From contig NZ_JAGTXM010000006.1 of NCBI RefSeq assembly GCF_018252635.1, positions 557,845 to 621,844 on the forward strand: DNA of 64,000 bases, given 5' to 3'. The first letter of the stretch is position 1. Each line of letters opens with the position of its first letter. The notes under the pieces were generated by a model. The model did not search any database. It was not told where the DNA came from and saw only the letters and a program-made list of their open reading frames with translations. This document shows, piece by piece, positions 29,862 to 39,347 of this stretch. The stretch comes from Citrobacter amalonaticus. Lineage in GTDB: Bacteria > Pseudomonadota > Gammaproteobacteria > Enterobacterales > Enterobacteriaceae. The translations under genes and the position numbers were made by a program.

Positions 29862-30595
29862 AACTCGAACAACAGCTGAAACAGCTGTCATTCAGTGGCC
29901 TGGCTGCGGCGCTATTGCTGATGATTGTGCCGGAGCAGGCGTTCGCTATGCACATCATGGAAGGGTTTTTACCACCGATGTGGGCGCTGGCCTGGTGGCT
30001 GCTGTTTTTACCGTGCCTGTGGTATGGACTGGTGCGCCTGCGACATATCGTGATGGATGACAGCCATCAAAAAGTCCTGCTGGCGCTGTGCGGGGCGTTT
30101 ATTTTCGTGCTGTCGGCACTGAAGATCCCGTCGGTGACCGGTAGCTGCTCACATCCGACAGGGGTAGGGCTGGCAGTGATCCTGTTTGGCCCAGGCGTGG
30201 TGGCGGTTCTCGGCGCTATTGTACTGCTGTTCCAGGCATTGCTGCTGGCGCACGGCGGCTTAACGACCCTCGGCGCGAACGGCATGTCGATGGCGGTGAT
30301 TGGGCCGGTGGTGGGCTACATGGTGTGGAAAATGGCCTGTCGCGCCGGTATTCGTCGTGATGTGGGCGTTTTCCTCTGCGCCATGCTGGCGGATCTGGTG
30401 ACCTACTTTGTTACCTCGGTGCAGTTGGGGGTGGCCTTCCCGGATCCCGAAGCGGGTGCGACAGGGTCTGTTGTCAAGTTTATGGGGATTTTCTGCCTGA
30501 CGCAGATCCCGATTGCTATCGCCGAAGGCTTGCTGACCGTGATGATCTACGACCAGCTGACAAAACGGCAACTGATTACCGCACAAGGACATTAA
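29858..30595 (+). CDS. cbiM: CbiM, cobalt ECF transporter substrate-specific subunit
   Basis: CbiM is the integral-membrane substrate-binding subunit of the CbiMNQO cobalt importer. The 245-residue product has an N-terminal signal-like hydrophobic segment ending AFA, directly followed by MHIMEGFLPP. The histidine in the new N-terminus after processing coordinates Co(II) in the family. About six hydrophobic helices follow, with GSCSHPTGVGL as a second conserved motif. It starts the transporter block and overlaps cbiL by 4 bp. Confidence 0.96.
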   Translation: MKLEQQLKQLSFSGLAAALLLMIVPEQAFAMHIMEGFLPPMWALAWWLLFLPCLWYGLVRLRHIVMDDSHQKVLLALCGAFIFVLSALKIPSVTGSCSHPTGVGLAVILFGPGVVAVLGAIVLLFQALLLAHGGLTTLGANGMSMAVIGPVVGYMVWKMACRAGIRRDVGVFLCAMLADLVTYFVTSVQLGVAFPDPEAGATGSVVKFMGIFCLTQIPIAIAEGLLTVMIYDQLTKRQLITAQGH

Positions 30596-30596
30596 C

Positions 30597-30878
30597 ATGA
30601 AAAAGACGCTGATATTGTTAGCCATGGTGATTGCTTTGGTGATTCTGCCGTTTTTTATCGACCACGGCGGAGAGTTCGGTGGCTCAGACGGCGAGGCGGA
30701 AAGCCAGATTCAGGTGGTTGCTCCGCATTATGAGCCGTGGTTCCAGCCGCTGTACGAACCGGCGAGCGGCGAAATTGAAAGCCTGCTGTTTACGTTGCAG
30801 GGCTCGCTCGGCGCGGCGGTGATTTTCTATATTCTGGGCTATACCAAAGGCAGACAACGCCGTGATGACCGGGCTTGA
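30597..30878 (+). CDS. cbiN: CbiN, cobalt ECF transporter auxiliary subunit
   Basis: CbiN is a small two-helix membrane protein that interacts with CbiM and stimulates cobalt uptake. The 93-residue product has an N-terminal helix (about 3-22), a periplasmic loop with the HYEPWFQPLYEPASGEIESLLF motif, and a second helix (about 62-84), then the basic tail GYTKGRQRR. It begins 1 bp after the cbiM stop and overlaps cbiQ by 14 bp. Confidence 0.96.
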   Translation: MKKTLILLAMVIALVILPFFIDHGGEFGGSDGEAESQIQVVAPHYEPWFQPLYEPASGEIESLLFTLQGSLGAAVIFYILGYTKGRQRRDDRA

Positions 30879-31542
30879 TCGACTGAGCTATCAGAGCCGC
30901 TGGTTTCACGTCGCGCCAGAGCGTAAGTTCCTGTTCTGGCTGCTGTTGATGATACTGGCGTTTACCCTGCCGACCTGGGGGCAGGGTATCGAGCTGGCGC
31001 TGATTGCCGGGCTGACCTGCTGGCTGCTGCGCATTTCCCTGCGCCGCTGGTGTCGCTGGATGGCGCTGCCGTTTGGCTTCCTGCTGATCGGCGTGGTGAC
31101 GATCCTGTTCAGCGTCAGCCGCGACCCACAAACGCTGCTGGTCAGTTTTCCGCTTGGCAGTTACTGGCTGGGTGTGACGGCGTCCGGGCTTCACACCGCT
31201 AACGAGACATTCTGGCGCAGTCTGGCAGCGCTGGCCGCCACCTTCTGGCTGGTGCTTAACCTGCCGTTTCCGCAGCTGATTTTACTGCTCAAGCGGGCGC
31301 GAGTACCTCGACTGCTGACGGAACAGATCCTGCTGACCTGGCGTTTTATTTTTATTCTGTTAGATGAAGCGATGGCAATTCACCGCGCGCAGACGCTGCG
31401 TTTTGGCTATCGTAGTCTGCCGATTGGCTATCGCTCGCTGGCGATGCTGGTGGGTGTTTTGTTTACCCGCGTGCTGATTCGCTATCAGCAAATGGCGGCG
31501 ACGTTAGATATCAAATTGTATCAGGGCGATTTTCACCTGTAA
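30865..31542 (+). CDS. cbiQ: CbiQ, cobalt ECF transporter transmembrane T-component
   Basis: CbiQ couples the ATPase CbiO to the CbiM substrate subunit. The 225-residue product has about five hydrophobic segments and the C-terminal coupling-helix signature around AQTLRFGYRS. A GTG directly before the ATG at 30865 could extend it by one residue; ATG is preferred. The start lies within the end of cbiN. Confidence 0.95.
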   Translation: MTGLDRLSYQSRWFHVAPERKFLFWLLLMILAFTLPTWGQGIELALIAGLTCWLLRISLRRWCRWMALPFGFLLIGVVTILFSVSRDPQTLLVSFPLGSYWLGVTASGLHTANETFWRSLAALAATFWLVLNLPFPQLILLLKRARVPRLLTEQILLTWRFIFILLDEAMAIHRAQTLRFGYRSLPIGYRSLAMLVGVLFTRVLIRYQQMAATLDIKLYQGDFHL

Positions 31543-31550
31543 GGAAAAGC

Positions 31551-32366
31551 ATGCTTGCCACCACCGAACTCTGGTTTCGTTATCAGGATGCGCAGGTACT
31601 TAAAGGGCTGACGCTGGATTTTTCTCAGCATGCCGTCACCGGACTGGTGGGCGCCAACGGCTGTGGGAAATCCACCCTGTTTATGAATCTGAGCGGTTTA
31701 CTGCGGCCGCAGCAGGGCGCGGTACTGTGGCAGGGAAAACCACTGGACTACAGCAAGCGCGGCTTGCTGGCGTTGCGTCAGCAGGTTGCGACGGTGTTTC
31801 AGGATCCCGATCAGCAAATTTTCTACACCGATATCGACAGCGATATCGCCTTCAGCCTGCGCAATCTTGGCGTGGAGGAGGCAGACATAGCCCGACGCGT
31901 CGACGAGGCGTTAACGCTGGTGGATGCCCAGCATTTTCGCCAGCAGCCGATTCAGTGCTTAAGCCACGGACAGAAGAAACGGGTAGCCATCGCCGGCGCG
32001 CTGGTGTTACGGGCAAAATACCTGTTACTGGATGAACCCACGGCGGGGCTTGATCCTTCAGGGCGCAGTCAGATGATCGGCATTATCAAACGAATTGTGG
32101 CGCAGGGAAACCACGTGGTGATCTCCAGCCATGATATCGATCTGATTTATGAAGTCAGTAATGCCGTCTACGTTTTGCGTCAGGGTGAAGTGCTGGCGCA
32201 CGGTGAACCCGGCGAGGTTTTTGCCCGGACGGAATTGATTGAAGAGGCCGGGTTAACGCAACCCTGGCTGGTGAAACTGCACGCAGAGCTAGGTATGCCG
32301 CTGTGCAAAAACGAAGATGAATTTTTCCGTTGTATGCGACAACGCGCAATCAAGGAGGCGTCATGA
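31551..32366 (+). CDS. cbiO: CbiO, cobalt ECF transporter ATPase
   Basis: CbiO powers cobalt uptake. The 271-residue product carries Walker [11 protein letters not shown] (about 34-43), a Q-loop around FQDPDQQ, the variant signature [15 protein letters not shown], Walker [16 protein letters not shown] and the switch histidine in ISSHD. This complete motif set indicates a working ATPase. It starts 8 bp after cbiQ and overlaps cbiP by 4 bp. Confidence 0.97.
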   Translation: MLATTELWFRYQDAQVLKGLTLDFSQHAVTGLVGANGCGKSTLFMNLSGLLRPQQGAVLWQGKPLDYSKRGLLALRQQVATVFQDPDQQIFYTDIDSDIAFSLRNLGVEEADIARRVDEALTLVDAQHFRQQPIQCLSHGQKKRVAIAGALVLRAKYLLLDEPTAGLDPSGRSQMIGIIKRIVAQGNHVVISSHDIDLIYEVSNAVYVLRQGEVLAHGEPGEVFARTELIEEAGLTQPWLVKLHAELGMPLCKNEDEFFRCMRQRAIKEAS

Positions 32367-33883
32367 CGCAGGCCATTATGTTGCAGGGGACGGCGTCTGA
32401 CGTCGGTAAGAGCGTTCTGGTGGCGGGACTGTGCCGCATTTTTTATCAGGATGGTCGGCGAACCGCACCGTTTAAGTCGCAGAATATGGCGCTCAACTCC
32501 GGCATCACACCGGAGGGCAAAGAGATGGGCCGTGCGCAGATTTTCCAGGCTGAAGCCGCGGGTATTGTACCGGACGTGCGCATGAATCCGGTGCTGTTAA
32601 AACCAACCAGCGATCGCAAGGCGCAGGTGGTGCTGATGGGACAGGTGGCGACCGATATGGATGCCGTCAGCTATCACGAGTACAAACCGCGCCTGCGCGA
32701 GCAGATCCTTTCCGTTTACACCAGCCTGGCGCAGGAGTTTGATGTACTGGTGCTGGAAGGGGCGGGCAGTCCGGCAGAGATCAATCTGCGTGATCGGGAC
32801 ATCGTCAATATGGGGATGGCTGAGATGGCGCAATGTCCGGTGATCCTGGTCGCCGATATCGATCGCGGTGGGGTGTTCGCCTCCATTTACGGTACGCTGG
32901 CGCTGCTGCATGAACACGAGCGCGCACGGGTGAAAGGGGTGATCATCAACAAGTTCCGCGGAGACGTGGCGCTGCTTAATCCCGGTATCGAACAGATTGA
33001 AAGCCTGACCGGCGTTCCCGTACTGGGCGTGATGCCGTGGCTGGATGTTGATCTTGAGGACGAAGATGGTGTGGCGCTGCAAAAAGGAAAATACCGGCGC
33101 ACGGAACAGCGCGATATCAACATTGCGGTAGTGCAGATCCCGCACATCTCCAATTTCACCGATTTCAACGCGCTGGCCGCGCAGCCCGATGTTCGCGTGC
33201 GTTATGTCCGCCATCCACAAGAACTGGCGGACGTTGATCTGGTGATCCTGCCGGGCAGTAAAAATACGCTCGGCGATCTGGTATGGCTACGTGAAAGCGG
33301 CATGGCCCACGCGGTCTTGCAGGCGCACCAGCAAAACATCCCCATCGTTGGGATCTGCGGCGGCTATCAGATGCTCGGCGAGACCATCATTGATGAGGTT
33401 GAATCGGGACTGGGAACGCTGCCGGGACTGGGGTTGCTTGATACTGTCACCCACTTTGCCCAGCGGAAAACCACCACCCAGGTGACGGCAATGATGTCGT
33501 CGACACTGCCGGACTGGCTGTCTGCGGCGTCCGGGTTGTCGGTACGCGGTTATGAAATACACATGGGTGAAACGACGCTGAACGGAGATTGTCAGCCGGT
33601 GATGCAACTGCAAAAGCACGGCGAAAACGTCGCGGATGGCGCCGTTACTGCTGACGGACGGACATTTGGCACCTATCTGCACGGTCTGTTCGACAGTGAT
33701 GACTTTACGCGAGCGCTGGTCAATGGCCTGCGTGTGCGCAAAGGGCTGGCTCCCCTGGATCCCACCTTCCAATACGCGCAATATAAATCGCATCAGTTTG
33801 ATCTGCTGGCGGATGCGATGCGGCAACACATCGATATTGAGAAAATTTATACCATCATGCAGCAACATCGGGAGTCCGTATGA
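32363..33883 (+). CDS. cbiP: CbiP, adenosylcobyric acid synthase
   Basis: CbiP amidates the b, d, e and g side chains to give adenosylcobyric acid. The 506-residue product starts [22 protein letters not shown] (P-loop, about 9-19). The C-terminal glutaminase domain has the nucleophile Cys in [15 protein letters not shown] and the catalytic His in TYLHGLFD. An in-frame ATG at 32330 lies inside cbiO and is rejected in favour of the ATGA overlap at 32363. Confidence 0.97.
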   Translation: MTQAIMLQGTASDVGKSVLVAGLCRIFYQDGRRTAPFKSQNMALNSGITPEGKEMGRAQIFQAEAAGIVPDVRMNPVLLKPTSDRKAQVVLMGQVATDMDAVSYHEYKPRLREQILSVYTSLAQEFDVLVLEGAGSPAEINLRDRDIVNMGMAEMAQCPVILVADIDRGGVFASIYGTLALLHEHERARVKGVIINKFRGDVALLNPGIEQIESLTGVPVLGVMPWLDVDLEDEDGVALQKGKYRRTEQRDINIAVVQIPHISNFTDFNALAAQPDVRVRYVRHPQELADVDLVILPGSKNTLGDLVWLRESGMAHAVLQAHQQNIPIVGICGGYQMLGETIIDEVESGLGTLPGLGLLDTVTHFAQRKTTTQVTAMMSSTLPDWLSAASGLSVRGYEIHMGETTLNGDCQPVMQLQKHGENVADGAVTADGRTFGTYLHGLFDSDDFTRALVNGLRVRKGLAPLDPTFQYAQYKSHQFDLLADAMRQHIDIEKIYTIMQQHRESV

Positions 33884-34425
33884 TGATTCTGGTCACTGGC
33901 GGCGCACGCAGCGGTAAGAGTCGTCATGCCGAAGCCCTGATCGCTGATTTTCCGCAGGTGCTGTACATCGCGACATCAGAGATTTTTGATGACGAGATGG
34001 CCGCACGTATTCAGCATCATCGTGATGGCCGTCCTGCGCACTGGCGTACCGCCGAGCGCTGGCAGCATCTTGATGCGCTGATCACCGTGGATAACGCGCC
34101 TGAAGAAGCCATTCTGCTGGAGTGCATTACCACCATGGTCACTAATCTGCTGTTTGCCTTGGGTGGTGACAGTGACCCGGATAGCTGGGATTACGCAACG
34201 CTGGAAACGGCGATTGAGGCGGAGATCCAGACGCTGATCGCGGCCTGTCAGCGATGTCCGGCGAGAGTGGTGCTGGTGACCAACGAAGTTGGGATGGGGA
34301 TCGTGCCGGAAAACCGTCTGGCGCGGCACTTTCGGGATATCGCCGGGCGTGTGAATCAGCGTCTGGCGGCGGCTGCGGATGAGGTGTGGCTGGTGGTATC
34401 GGGTATTGGAGTCAAAATTAAATGA
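33880..34425 (+). CDS. cobU: CobU, adenosylcobinamide kinase / guanylyltransferase
   Basis: CobU phosphorylates adenosylcobinamide and then transfers GMP, activating it for joining to the lower ligand. The 181-residue product opens with the P-loop [16 protein letters not shown] (3-18). The conserved [10 protein letters not shown] region holds the histidine that carries GMP in the family, and [16 protein letters not shown] is also present. Its ATG overlaps the cbiP TGA. Confidence 0.97.
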   Translation: MMILVTGGARSGKSRHAEALIADFPQVLYIATSEIFDDEMAARIQHHRDGRPAHWRTAERWQHLDALITVDNAPEEAILLECITTMVTNLLFALGGDSDPDSWDYATLETAIEAEIQTLIAACQRCPARVVLVTNEVGMGIVPENRLARHFRDIAGRVNQRLAAAADEVWLVVSGIGVKIK

Positions 34426-35165
34426 GTAAGTTGTTCTGGGCCATGCTCTCTTTTATTACGCGTTTACCCGTTCCGGGTCGCTGGTCGCAGGGACTGGAGT
34501 TCGATCAGTATTCACGCGGTATTGTGACCTTCCCGCTCATTGGCCTGCTGCTCGGCGCGCTGAGTGGGCTGGTGTTTATGCTTTTTCAGCCCTGGTGCGG
34601 TGCACCGCTGGCGGCACTTTTCACCGTGCTTGCGCTGGCGCTGATGACCGGCGGCTTTCATCTTGATGGGCTGGCCGACACCTGCGACGGCGTTTTCTCT
34701 GCCCGCAGCCGGGAGCGCATGCTGGAGATTATGCGTGACAGTCGGCTGGGAACTCACGGCGGCCTGGCGCTTATTTTTGTTCTGCTGGCGAAAGTACTGG
34801 TGGTCAGCGAACTGGCACTGCGCGGTACTCCCATGCTGGCGGCGCTGGCGGCCGCCTGTGCGGTGGGGCGCGGGACGGCAGTATTGTTGATGTATCGCCA
34901 TCGATACGCCCGTGAAGAGGGGTTAGGCAATGTGTTTATCGGCCATGTCACCGGGACACAAACCTGCTTTACCCTGGGGCTGGCGACAATTTTGGCGGCG
35001 GTGTTGCTGCCTGGAATGCAGGGGGTGGCGGCGCTGGTCGTGACAATGGTCTCTGTCTTCCTGCTGGGACAACTGTTAAAACGGACGTTGGGTGGGCAAA
35101 CCGGCGATACGCTGGGTGCGGCAATAGAACTTGGTGAGTTGATATTCCTGCTGGCTCTGCTGTGA
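34422..35165 (+). CDS. cobS: CobS, adenosylcobalamin-5'-phosphate synthase
   Basis: CobS is an inner-membrane enzyme that joins adenosylcobinamide-GDP with alpha-ribazole phosphate. The 247-residue product has about six hydrophobic segments and the family acidic motif [16 protein letters not shown] (about 78-93), followed by [15 protein letters not shown]. It overlaps cobU by 4 bp. Its membrane placement with CbiB fits an assembly-at-the-membrane model; that is family knowledge. Confidence 0.96.
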   Translation: MSKLFWAMLSFITRLPVPGRWSQGLEFDQYSRGIVTFPLIGLLLGALSGLVFMLFQPWCGAPLAALFTVLALALMTGGFHLDGLADTCDGVFSARSRERMLEIMRDSRLGTHGGLALIFVLLAKVLVVSELALRGTPMLAALAAACAVGRGTAVLLMYRHRYAREEGLGNVFIGHVTGTQTCFTLGLATILAAVLLPGMQGVAALVVTMVSVFLLGQLLKRTLGGQTGDTLGAAIELGELIFLLALL

Positions 35166-35190
35166 GCCAGCCAACATAATGAGAACCCTT

Positions 35191-36258
35191 ATGCAAACGT
35201 TAACCTCTTTACTCCGCGAAATTCCGCCAATAGATCGTGGTGCGATGACACGCGCTCAGCAACATATTGATGGCCTGCTTAAACCGCCTGGTAGTCTGGG
35301 GCGACTGGAGGCGCTGGCAGTGCAATTGGCGGGGATGCCGGGTTTGAACGGTGTACCGCATGTTGATGAGAAAGCGATACTGGTGATGTGTGCCGATCAC
35401 GGTGTCTGGGATGAAGGGGTTGCTGTTTCACCGAAGGTGGTGACCGCAATTCAGGCGGCAAATATGACGCGCGGAACAACGGGTGTTTGTGTACTTGCCG
35501 CCCATGCCGGTGCAAAGATCCATGTGATTGACGTAGGGATTGATGCGGAGCTTATCCCTGGCGTGGTAAACATGCGCGTCGCACGAGGCTGTGGAAATAT
35601 CGCCACCGGCCCGGCAATGAGCCGTACGCAGGCGGAAGAGCTGCTGCTGGAAGTCATTCGCTACACGCGAGAACAGGCGCAGCGCGGCGTGACGCTGTTT
35701 GGCGTTGGCGAGTTGGGGATGGCGAATACCACACCTGCCGCGGCGATAGTTAGCGTACTGACAGGGAGTGAGGCGGAAGCGGTGGTGGGGATTGGTGCCA
35801 ACCTGCCGCTTTCCCGTGTAGGCAATAAAGTGGAGGTGGTTCGTCGGGCGATTGCCGTCAACCAGCCCAATCCGCATGATGGGGTGGACGTGCTGGCGAA
35901 AGTCGGTGGTTTTGATCTGGTGGGCATGGCGGGCGTTATCCTGGGCGCTGCGTCCTGCGGTTTGCCGGTGTTGCTGGATGGCTTCCTGTCCTATTCCGCT
36001 GCGCTGGCAGCCTGTCAGATTGCACCGGAGATCAAACCGTATCTGATCCCTTCGCATTTCTCTGCTGAAAAAGGCGCACGGATTGCGCTGGAGCACCTGG
36101 ATCTCGAACCTTATCTCAACATGGGGATGCGCCTGGGGGAAGGGAGCGGTGCTGCACTGGCGATGCCAATCGTAGAGGCCGCCTGCGCAATGTACAACAA
36201 TATGGGGCAACTGGCCGACAGCAATATCGTGCTGCCGAATGGTAAAGAAAGCGCCTGA
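35191..36258 (+). CDS. cobT: CobT, nicotinate-nucleotide:DMB phosphoribosyltransferase
   Basis: CobT makes alpha-ribazole phosphate from 5,6-dimethylbenzimidazole and nicotinate mononucleotide. The 355-residue product starts [14 protein letters not shown] second in-frame ATG at 35179 is closer to cobS, but the start at 35191 gives the family length. Motifs include [41 protein letters not shown], and the C-terminal [16 protein letters not shown], which holds the catalytic Glu in the family. It is the last gene of the operon. Confidence 0.97.
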   Translation: MQTLTSLLREIPPIDRGAMTRAQQHIDGLLKPPGSLGRLEALAVQLAGMPGLNGVPHVDEKAILVMCADHGVWDEGVAVSPKVVTAIQAANMTRGTTGVCVLAAHAGAKIHVIDVGIDAELIPGVVNMRVARGCGNIATGPAMSRTQAEELLLEVIRYTREQAQRGVTLFGVGELGMANTTPAAAIVSVLTGSEAEAVVGIGANLPLSRVGNKVEVVRRAIAVNQPNPHDGVDVLAKVGGFDLVGMAGVILGAASCGLPVLLDGFLSYSAALAACQIAPEIKPYLIPSHFSAEKGARIALEHLDLEPYLNMGMRLGEGSGAALAMPIVEAACAMYNNMGQLADSNIVLPNGKESA

Positions 36259-36321
36259 TGCGTTTCGGATCTGGCTTGCGTGACGTGCTGTTCGTCGGCC
36301 AGTTTCTGAAGACGGCAGAGG

Positions 36322-36354
36322 GAGTGGGTTTACGACCGCTAAAAAAGCTATAAT
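36322..36354 (+). promoter_or_regulatory. Probable sigma70 promoter of erfK
   Basis: TATAAT at 36349-36354 is a perfect -10 hexamer, 33 bp before the erfK ATG. The -35 is weak (GGGTTT, about 17 bp upstream). A GAGGAAAGGG ribosome-binding sequence precedes the start. Confidence 0.6.
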
Positions 36355-36387
36355 TTCCCTACATCTGCCGCGACTGAGGAAAGGGAA

Positions 36388-37320
36388 ATGTTACCTCGTG
36401 TAAAATTGTTTTGTTCATTATTTATGCTGCTCGCAAGCCAGAGCGCGCTGGCTGTCAGCTATCCACTGCCCCCTGAAGGAAGCCGTCTGGTCGGAAATCC
36501 ACTGACGATTACCGTTCCCGACAAGAATACGCAACCGCTTGAGGCATTTGCCGCACAGTACGGACAAGGGCTGAGTAATATGCTGGAAGCGAATCCGGAT
36601 GTCGATGTGTTCCTGCCGAAGTCGGGTTCTACGCTGGTTGTGCCACAGCAAATCATTCTGCCTGCTACTGTTCGTCAGGGCATTGTGGTGAACGTGGCGG
36701 AGATGCGTCTTTACTACTATCCAAACGGCAGTAATACGGTAGAGATTTTCCCCATTGGTATTGGCCAGGCAGGGCGAGAAACGCCGCGTAACTGGGTGAC
36801 GAGAGTTGAGCGTAAGCAGGAAGCACCGAGCTGGACGCCAACGGCGAATACCCGTCGTGAATACGCAAGCAGGGGAGAAAGCCTGCCCGCCTTCGTTCCT
36901 GCCGGGCCCGATAATCCAATGGGGTTGTACGCCATCTATATCGGCAAGCTGTACGCTATTCATGGTACTAATGCGAATTTTGGCATTGGTCTGCGCGTCA
37001 GCCAGGGCTGTATCCGTTTACGCAACGACGATATCGAACATCTGTTCCAGAACGTGCCAGTCGGTACCCGCGTACAGATTATCGATCAGCCGGTGAAAAC
37101 CACGACGGAACCGGACGGCAGTCGCTGGATAGAAGTGCATGAGCCACTGTCCCGCAACCGCGCGGAATATGAATCTGACAAAAAAGTCCCGCTGCCGATC
37201 ACGCCTGTGATGCGTAGCTTTATGAGCGGTGAGGGTGTGGATGTGAACCGCGTCAGCGAAGCGCTCGAACGCCGTTCGGGGATGCCCGTCAATATCAGCC
37301 GCGGACAAACCAGCATTTAA
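36388..37320 (+). CDS. erfK: ErfK/LdtA, periplasmic L,D-transpeptidase
   Basis: ErfK-type L,D-transpeptidases link the Braun lipoprotein to peptidoglycan or make related cross-links in the periplasm. The 310-residue product has a signal peptide (about 1-22, ending SALA), a LysM-like region (about 45-90, with [21 protein letters not shown]), and a YkuD catalytic domain. The catalytic motif [20 protein letters not shown] is intact with the SxGC-I-R signature. It has its own promoter, sits directly after cobT, and ends in a bidirectional terminator shared with a tRNA gene. Confidence 0.95.
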   Translation: MLPRVKLFCSLFMLLASQSALAVSYPLPPEGSRLVGNPLTITVPDKNTQPLEAFAAQYGQGLSNMLEANPDVDVFLPKSGSTLVVPQQIILPATVRQGIVVNVAEMRLYYYPNGSNTVEIFPIGIGQAGRETPRNWVTRVERKQEAPSWTPTANTRREYASRGESLPAFVPAGPDNPMGLYAIYIGKLYAIHGTNANFGIGLRVSQGCIRLRNDDIEHLFQNVPVGTRVQIIDQPVKTTTEPDGSRWIEVHEPLSRNRAEYESDKKVPLPITPVMRSFMSGEGVDVNRVSEALERRSGMPVNISRGQTSI

Positions 37321-37347
37321 TGGCGTCGGAATGATTCTCTGAAAAGC

Positions 37348-37375
37348 AAAAAGCCCGCTAAAAAGCGGGCTTTTT
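37348..37375. terminator. Bidirectional terminator between erfK and tRNA-Asn
   Basis: AAAAAGCCCGC pairs with GCGGGCTTTTT around a TAAAAA loop. The A and T runs on both sides allow it to stop erfK transcripts (rightward) and the tRNA-Asn transcript (leftward). Confidence 0.9.
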
Positions 37376-37380
37376 AAATT

Positions 37381-37456
37381 TGGCTCCTCTGACTGGACTC
37401 GAACCAGTGACATACGGATTAACAGTCCGCCGTTCTACCGACTGAACTACAGAGGA
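37381..37456 (-). tRNA. tRNA-Asn (GTT)
   Basis: The 76-nt gene on the minus strand runs from TCCTCTGTAG at 37456 to an encoded CCA at 37383-37381. The acceptor stem TCCTCTG pairs with CAGAGGA. The anticodon loop ACTGTTAATC gives GTT, and the T loop GGTTCGAGTCC is canonical. It is identical to the copy at 39204-39279. Its own promoter lies upstream and the shared terminator follows. Confidence 0.98.
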
Positions 37457-37472
37457 ATCGTTGTGGAGGCTT

Positions 37473-37500
37473 ATCTTAGCGGCGAAAAATCTTTTGTCAA
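37473..37500 (-). promoter_or_regulatory. Promoter of the minus-strand tRNA-Asn
   Basis: Reading leftward, TTGACA (37500-37495) and TAAGAT (37478-37473) are separated by 16 bp. The -10 lies 16 bp before the first tRNA base. The hexamers are strong and suit a stable-RNA promoter. Confidence 0.78.
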
Positions 37501-37616
37501 ACCCCATTTCCGACATTCATGGTTAATTGGCGCTTCTCTCAACAATTTGTTGCAATTGCAGAGATTTAATCGGGAAAAAACTTTGCAGCTTTTCCGTTTC
37601 TCCCTCATCATTTGAA

Positions 37617-39104
37617 ATGAGGTTTCAACTTTCTTCTCTAAGGTCCATTTTGAACGTCTCTGCTGCCCTACGCCAGGCCGTCACACGCACGCCCTGGTAT
37701 GCCAAACGCAAGAGTTATAAGGTACTTTTCTGGCGCGAAATTACCCCACTTGCCGTGCCTATTTTTCTGGAGAATACCTGTGTTTTGCTGATGGGCGTAC
37801 TCAGTACGTTTCTGGTCAGTTGGCTGGGGAAAGAAGCGATGGCGGGCGTCGGCCTGGCTGATAGCTTCAACATGGTAATTATGGCCTTTTTTGCCGCTAT
37901 CGATCTGGGGACGACGGTCGTCGTGGCCTTTAGCCTCGGTAAACGTGACCGCAGACGCGCTCGTGCAGCGGCCCGGCAATCTCTGGTGATTATGACGCTG
38001 TTTGCCGTGATTCTGGCGGCGGTGATTCACTATTTTGGCGCGCAGATTATCAATGTGGTGGCAGGCGAAGCGACAGCGGAGGTGAAGGCGCTGGCGCTGA
38101 CCTACCTGGAATTAACGGTCCTAAGTTATCCTGCTGCGGCGATTGCTCTGATTGGCAGCGGCGCGTTGCGCGGCGCGGGCAATACGAAAATTCCACTGCT
38201 GATAAATGGTGGGATGAATATCCTCAATATCATTATCAGTAGCATCCTGATTTACGGGGTTTTCTCCTGGCAAGGACTCGGCTTTGTCGGCGCCGGGCTG
38301 GGGCTAACCATTTCGCGCTATATCGGTGCGGTTGCCATTATCTGGGTGCTGATGATTGGCTTTAATCCGGCGCTGCGCATTCCGCTGAAAAGTTATTTTA
38401 AACCGCTGAACTTCGCCATTATCTGGGAAGTGATGGGGATCGGTATTCCGGCCAGCATTGAGTCGGTCCTGTTCAACGGCGGCAAGTTATTAACGCAGAT
38501 GTTTGTCGCCGGGATGGGCACCAGCGTCATTGCGGGGAATTTCATCGCATTCTCCATCGCTGCGCTGATTAACCTGCCGGGGAACGCGCTGGGGTCGGCA
38601 TCCACTATCATTACCGGAAGACGTCTGGGAAACGGACAGATTGCCCAGGCGGAGATTCAATTGCGTCACGTGTTCTGGCTTTCCACGATTGGCCTGACTG
38701 CTATCGCCTGGCTGAGCGCGCCGTTTGCCGGGCTGATGGCATCGTTTTACACCCGCGACCAGGAGGTAAAAGACGTTGTTGTTATACTGATTTGGCTCAA
38801 CGCGGCGTTTATGCCGATCTGGGCTGCTTCCTGGGTTTTACCTTCAGGGTTTAAAGGCGCACGCGATGCGCGTTTCGCCATGTGGGTATCGATGCTGGGA
38901 ATGTGGGGCTGTCGTGTCGTCGCTGGCTATACGCTGGGGATTGTTCTTGGCTGGGGTGTTGTCGGGGTCTGGATGGGGATGTTCTTCGACTGGGCGGTAC
39001 GTGCAGTGCTGTTTTACTGGCGTATGGTTAGCGGACGTTGGTTGTGGAAATACCCGCGTCCGGAACATGAAAAGGTGACAAAATCACCCGTTGCGTCTGA
39101 ATAA
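37617..39104 (+). CDS. yeeO: YeeO, MATE-family exporter
   Basis: YeeO is an inner-membrane multidrug-and-toxin-extrusion transporter; the E. coli protein has been linked to export of flavins and dipeptides. The 495-residue product from 37617 has about twelve hydrophobic segments, with family stretches VPIFLENTCVLLMGVLSTFL, SYPAAAIALIGSGALRGAGNTK and GFVGAGLGLTISRYIGA. The frame is open upstream to 37527, but that stretch is short on hydrophobic pattern and the length from 37617 matches E. coli. The gene is bracketed by two inverted tRNA-Asn genes, the same arrangement I recall from E. coli. Confidence 0.9.
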   Translation: MRFQLSSLRSILNVSAALRQAVTRTPWYAKRKSYKVLFWREITPLAVPIFLENTCVLLMGVLSTFLVSWLGKEAMAGVGLADSFNMVIMAFFAAIDLGTTVVVAFSLGKRDRRRARAAARQSLVIMTLFAVILAAVIHYFGAQIINVVAGEATAEVKALALTYLELTVLSYPAAAIALIGSGALRGAGNTKIPLLINGGMNILNIIISSILIYGVFSWQGLGFVGAGLGLTISRYIGAVAIIWVLMIGFNPALRIPLKSYFKPLNFAIIWEVMGIGIPASIESVLFNGGKLLTQMFVAGMGTSVIAGNFIAFSIAALINLPGNALGSASTIITGRRLGNGQIAQAEIQLRHVFWLSTIGLTAIAWLSAPFAGLMASFYTRDQEVKDVVVILIWLNAAFMPIWAASWVLPSGFKGARDARFAMWVSMLGMWGCRVVAGYTLGIVLGWGVVGVWMGMFFDWAVRAVLFYWRMVSGRWLWKYPRPEHEKVTKSPVASE

Positions 39105-39156
39105 ACGGCGAAATGAGGAATATTTCGACAAACAGTCGCGATAGCGCATTCAGGCT

Positions 39157-39185
39157 TTGACAACGGCAGTGGGCGTCGCTAATAT
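39157..39185 (+). promoter_or_regulatory. Promoter of the plus-strand tRNA-Asn
   Basis: TTGACA (39157-39162) and TAATAT (39180-39185) lie exactly 17 bp apart and are followed by a GC-rich GCGCCCC discriminator. That is typical of stringently controlled tRNA promoters. Confidence 0.85.
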
Positions 39186-39203
39186 GCGCCCCGTTCACAC
39201 GAT

Positions 39204-39279
39204 TCCTCTGTAGTTCAGTCGGTAGAACGGCGGACTGTTAATCCGTATGTCACTGGTTCGAGTCCAGTCAGAGGAGCCA
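39204..39279 (+). tRNA. tRNA-Asn (GTT)
   Basis: The second 76-nt tRNA-Asn gene has the same sequence as the minus-strand copy, with anticodon GTT, encoded CCA at 39277-39279 and canonical D and T arms. It has its own strong promoter and a terminator nine bases downstream. Confidence 0.98.
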
Positions 39280-39321
39280 AATTTAAGAAGCCCGCTTTTT
39301 AGCGGGCTTTTTGCTTTTCTG
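39279..39321 (+). repeat. 43-bp direct repeat, copy 1
   Basis: This copy starts at the last A of the tRNA CCA and runs through the terminator to TTTTCTG. An identical 43-bp copy lies at 40071-40113, and the toxin-antitoxin pair lies between them. Confidence 0.92.
39288..39312 (+). terminator. Terminator of plus-strand tRNA-Asn
   Basis: AAGCCCGC pairs with GCGGGCTT around a TTTTTA loop, followed by T residues. It is the same hairpin as at 37348-37375 in inverse orientation, and as at 40080-40104. Confidence 0.9.
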
Positions 39322-39347
39322 ATACCACGCAATGTTCATATAAACCA

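Larger units (their letters stand above)
37341..37461. repeat. Inverted repeat arm 1 (tRNA-Asn plus terminator)
   Basis: This 121-bp segment is the reverse complement of 39199-39319 with a single mismatch that I can see (in the AAATTTAAAAAG/AAATTTAAGAAG junction). It covers the complete tRNA-Asn, its terminator and a few bases on each side. The arms flank yeeO. Confidence 0.9.
39199..39319. repeat. Inverted repeat arm 2 (tRNA-Asn plus terminator)
   Basis: This is the partner of 37341-37461. The promoters of the two tRNA genes lie just outside the repeat and differ from each other. Confidence 0.9.

Noticed and set aside
37527-37616. Longer YeeO starting at 37527
   Set aside because: The extra 30 residues are Cys/Ser-rich without membrane pattern, and the start at 37617 matches the 495-residue E. 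coli protein; the longer form cannot be excluded fully.
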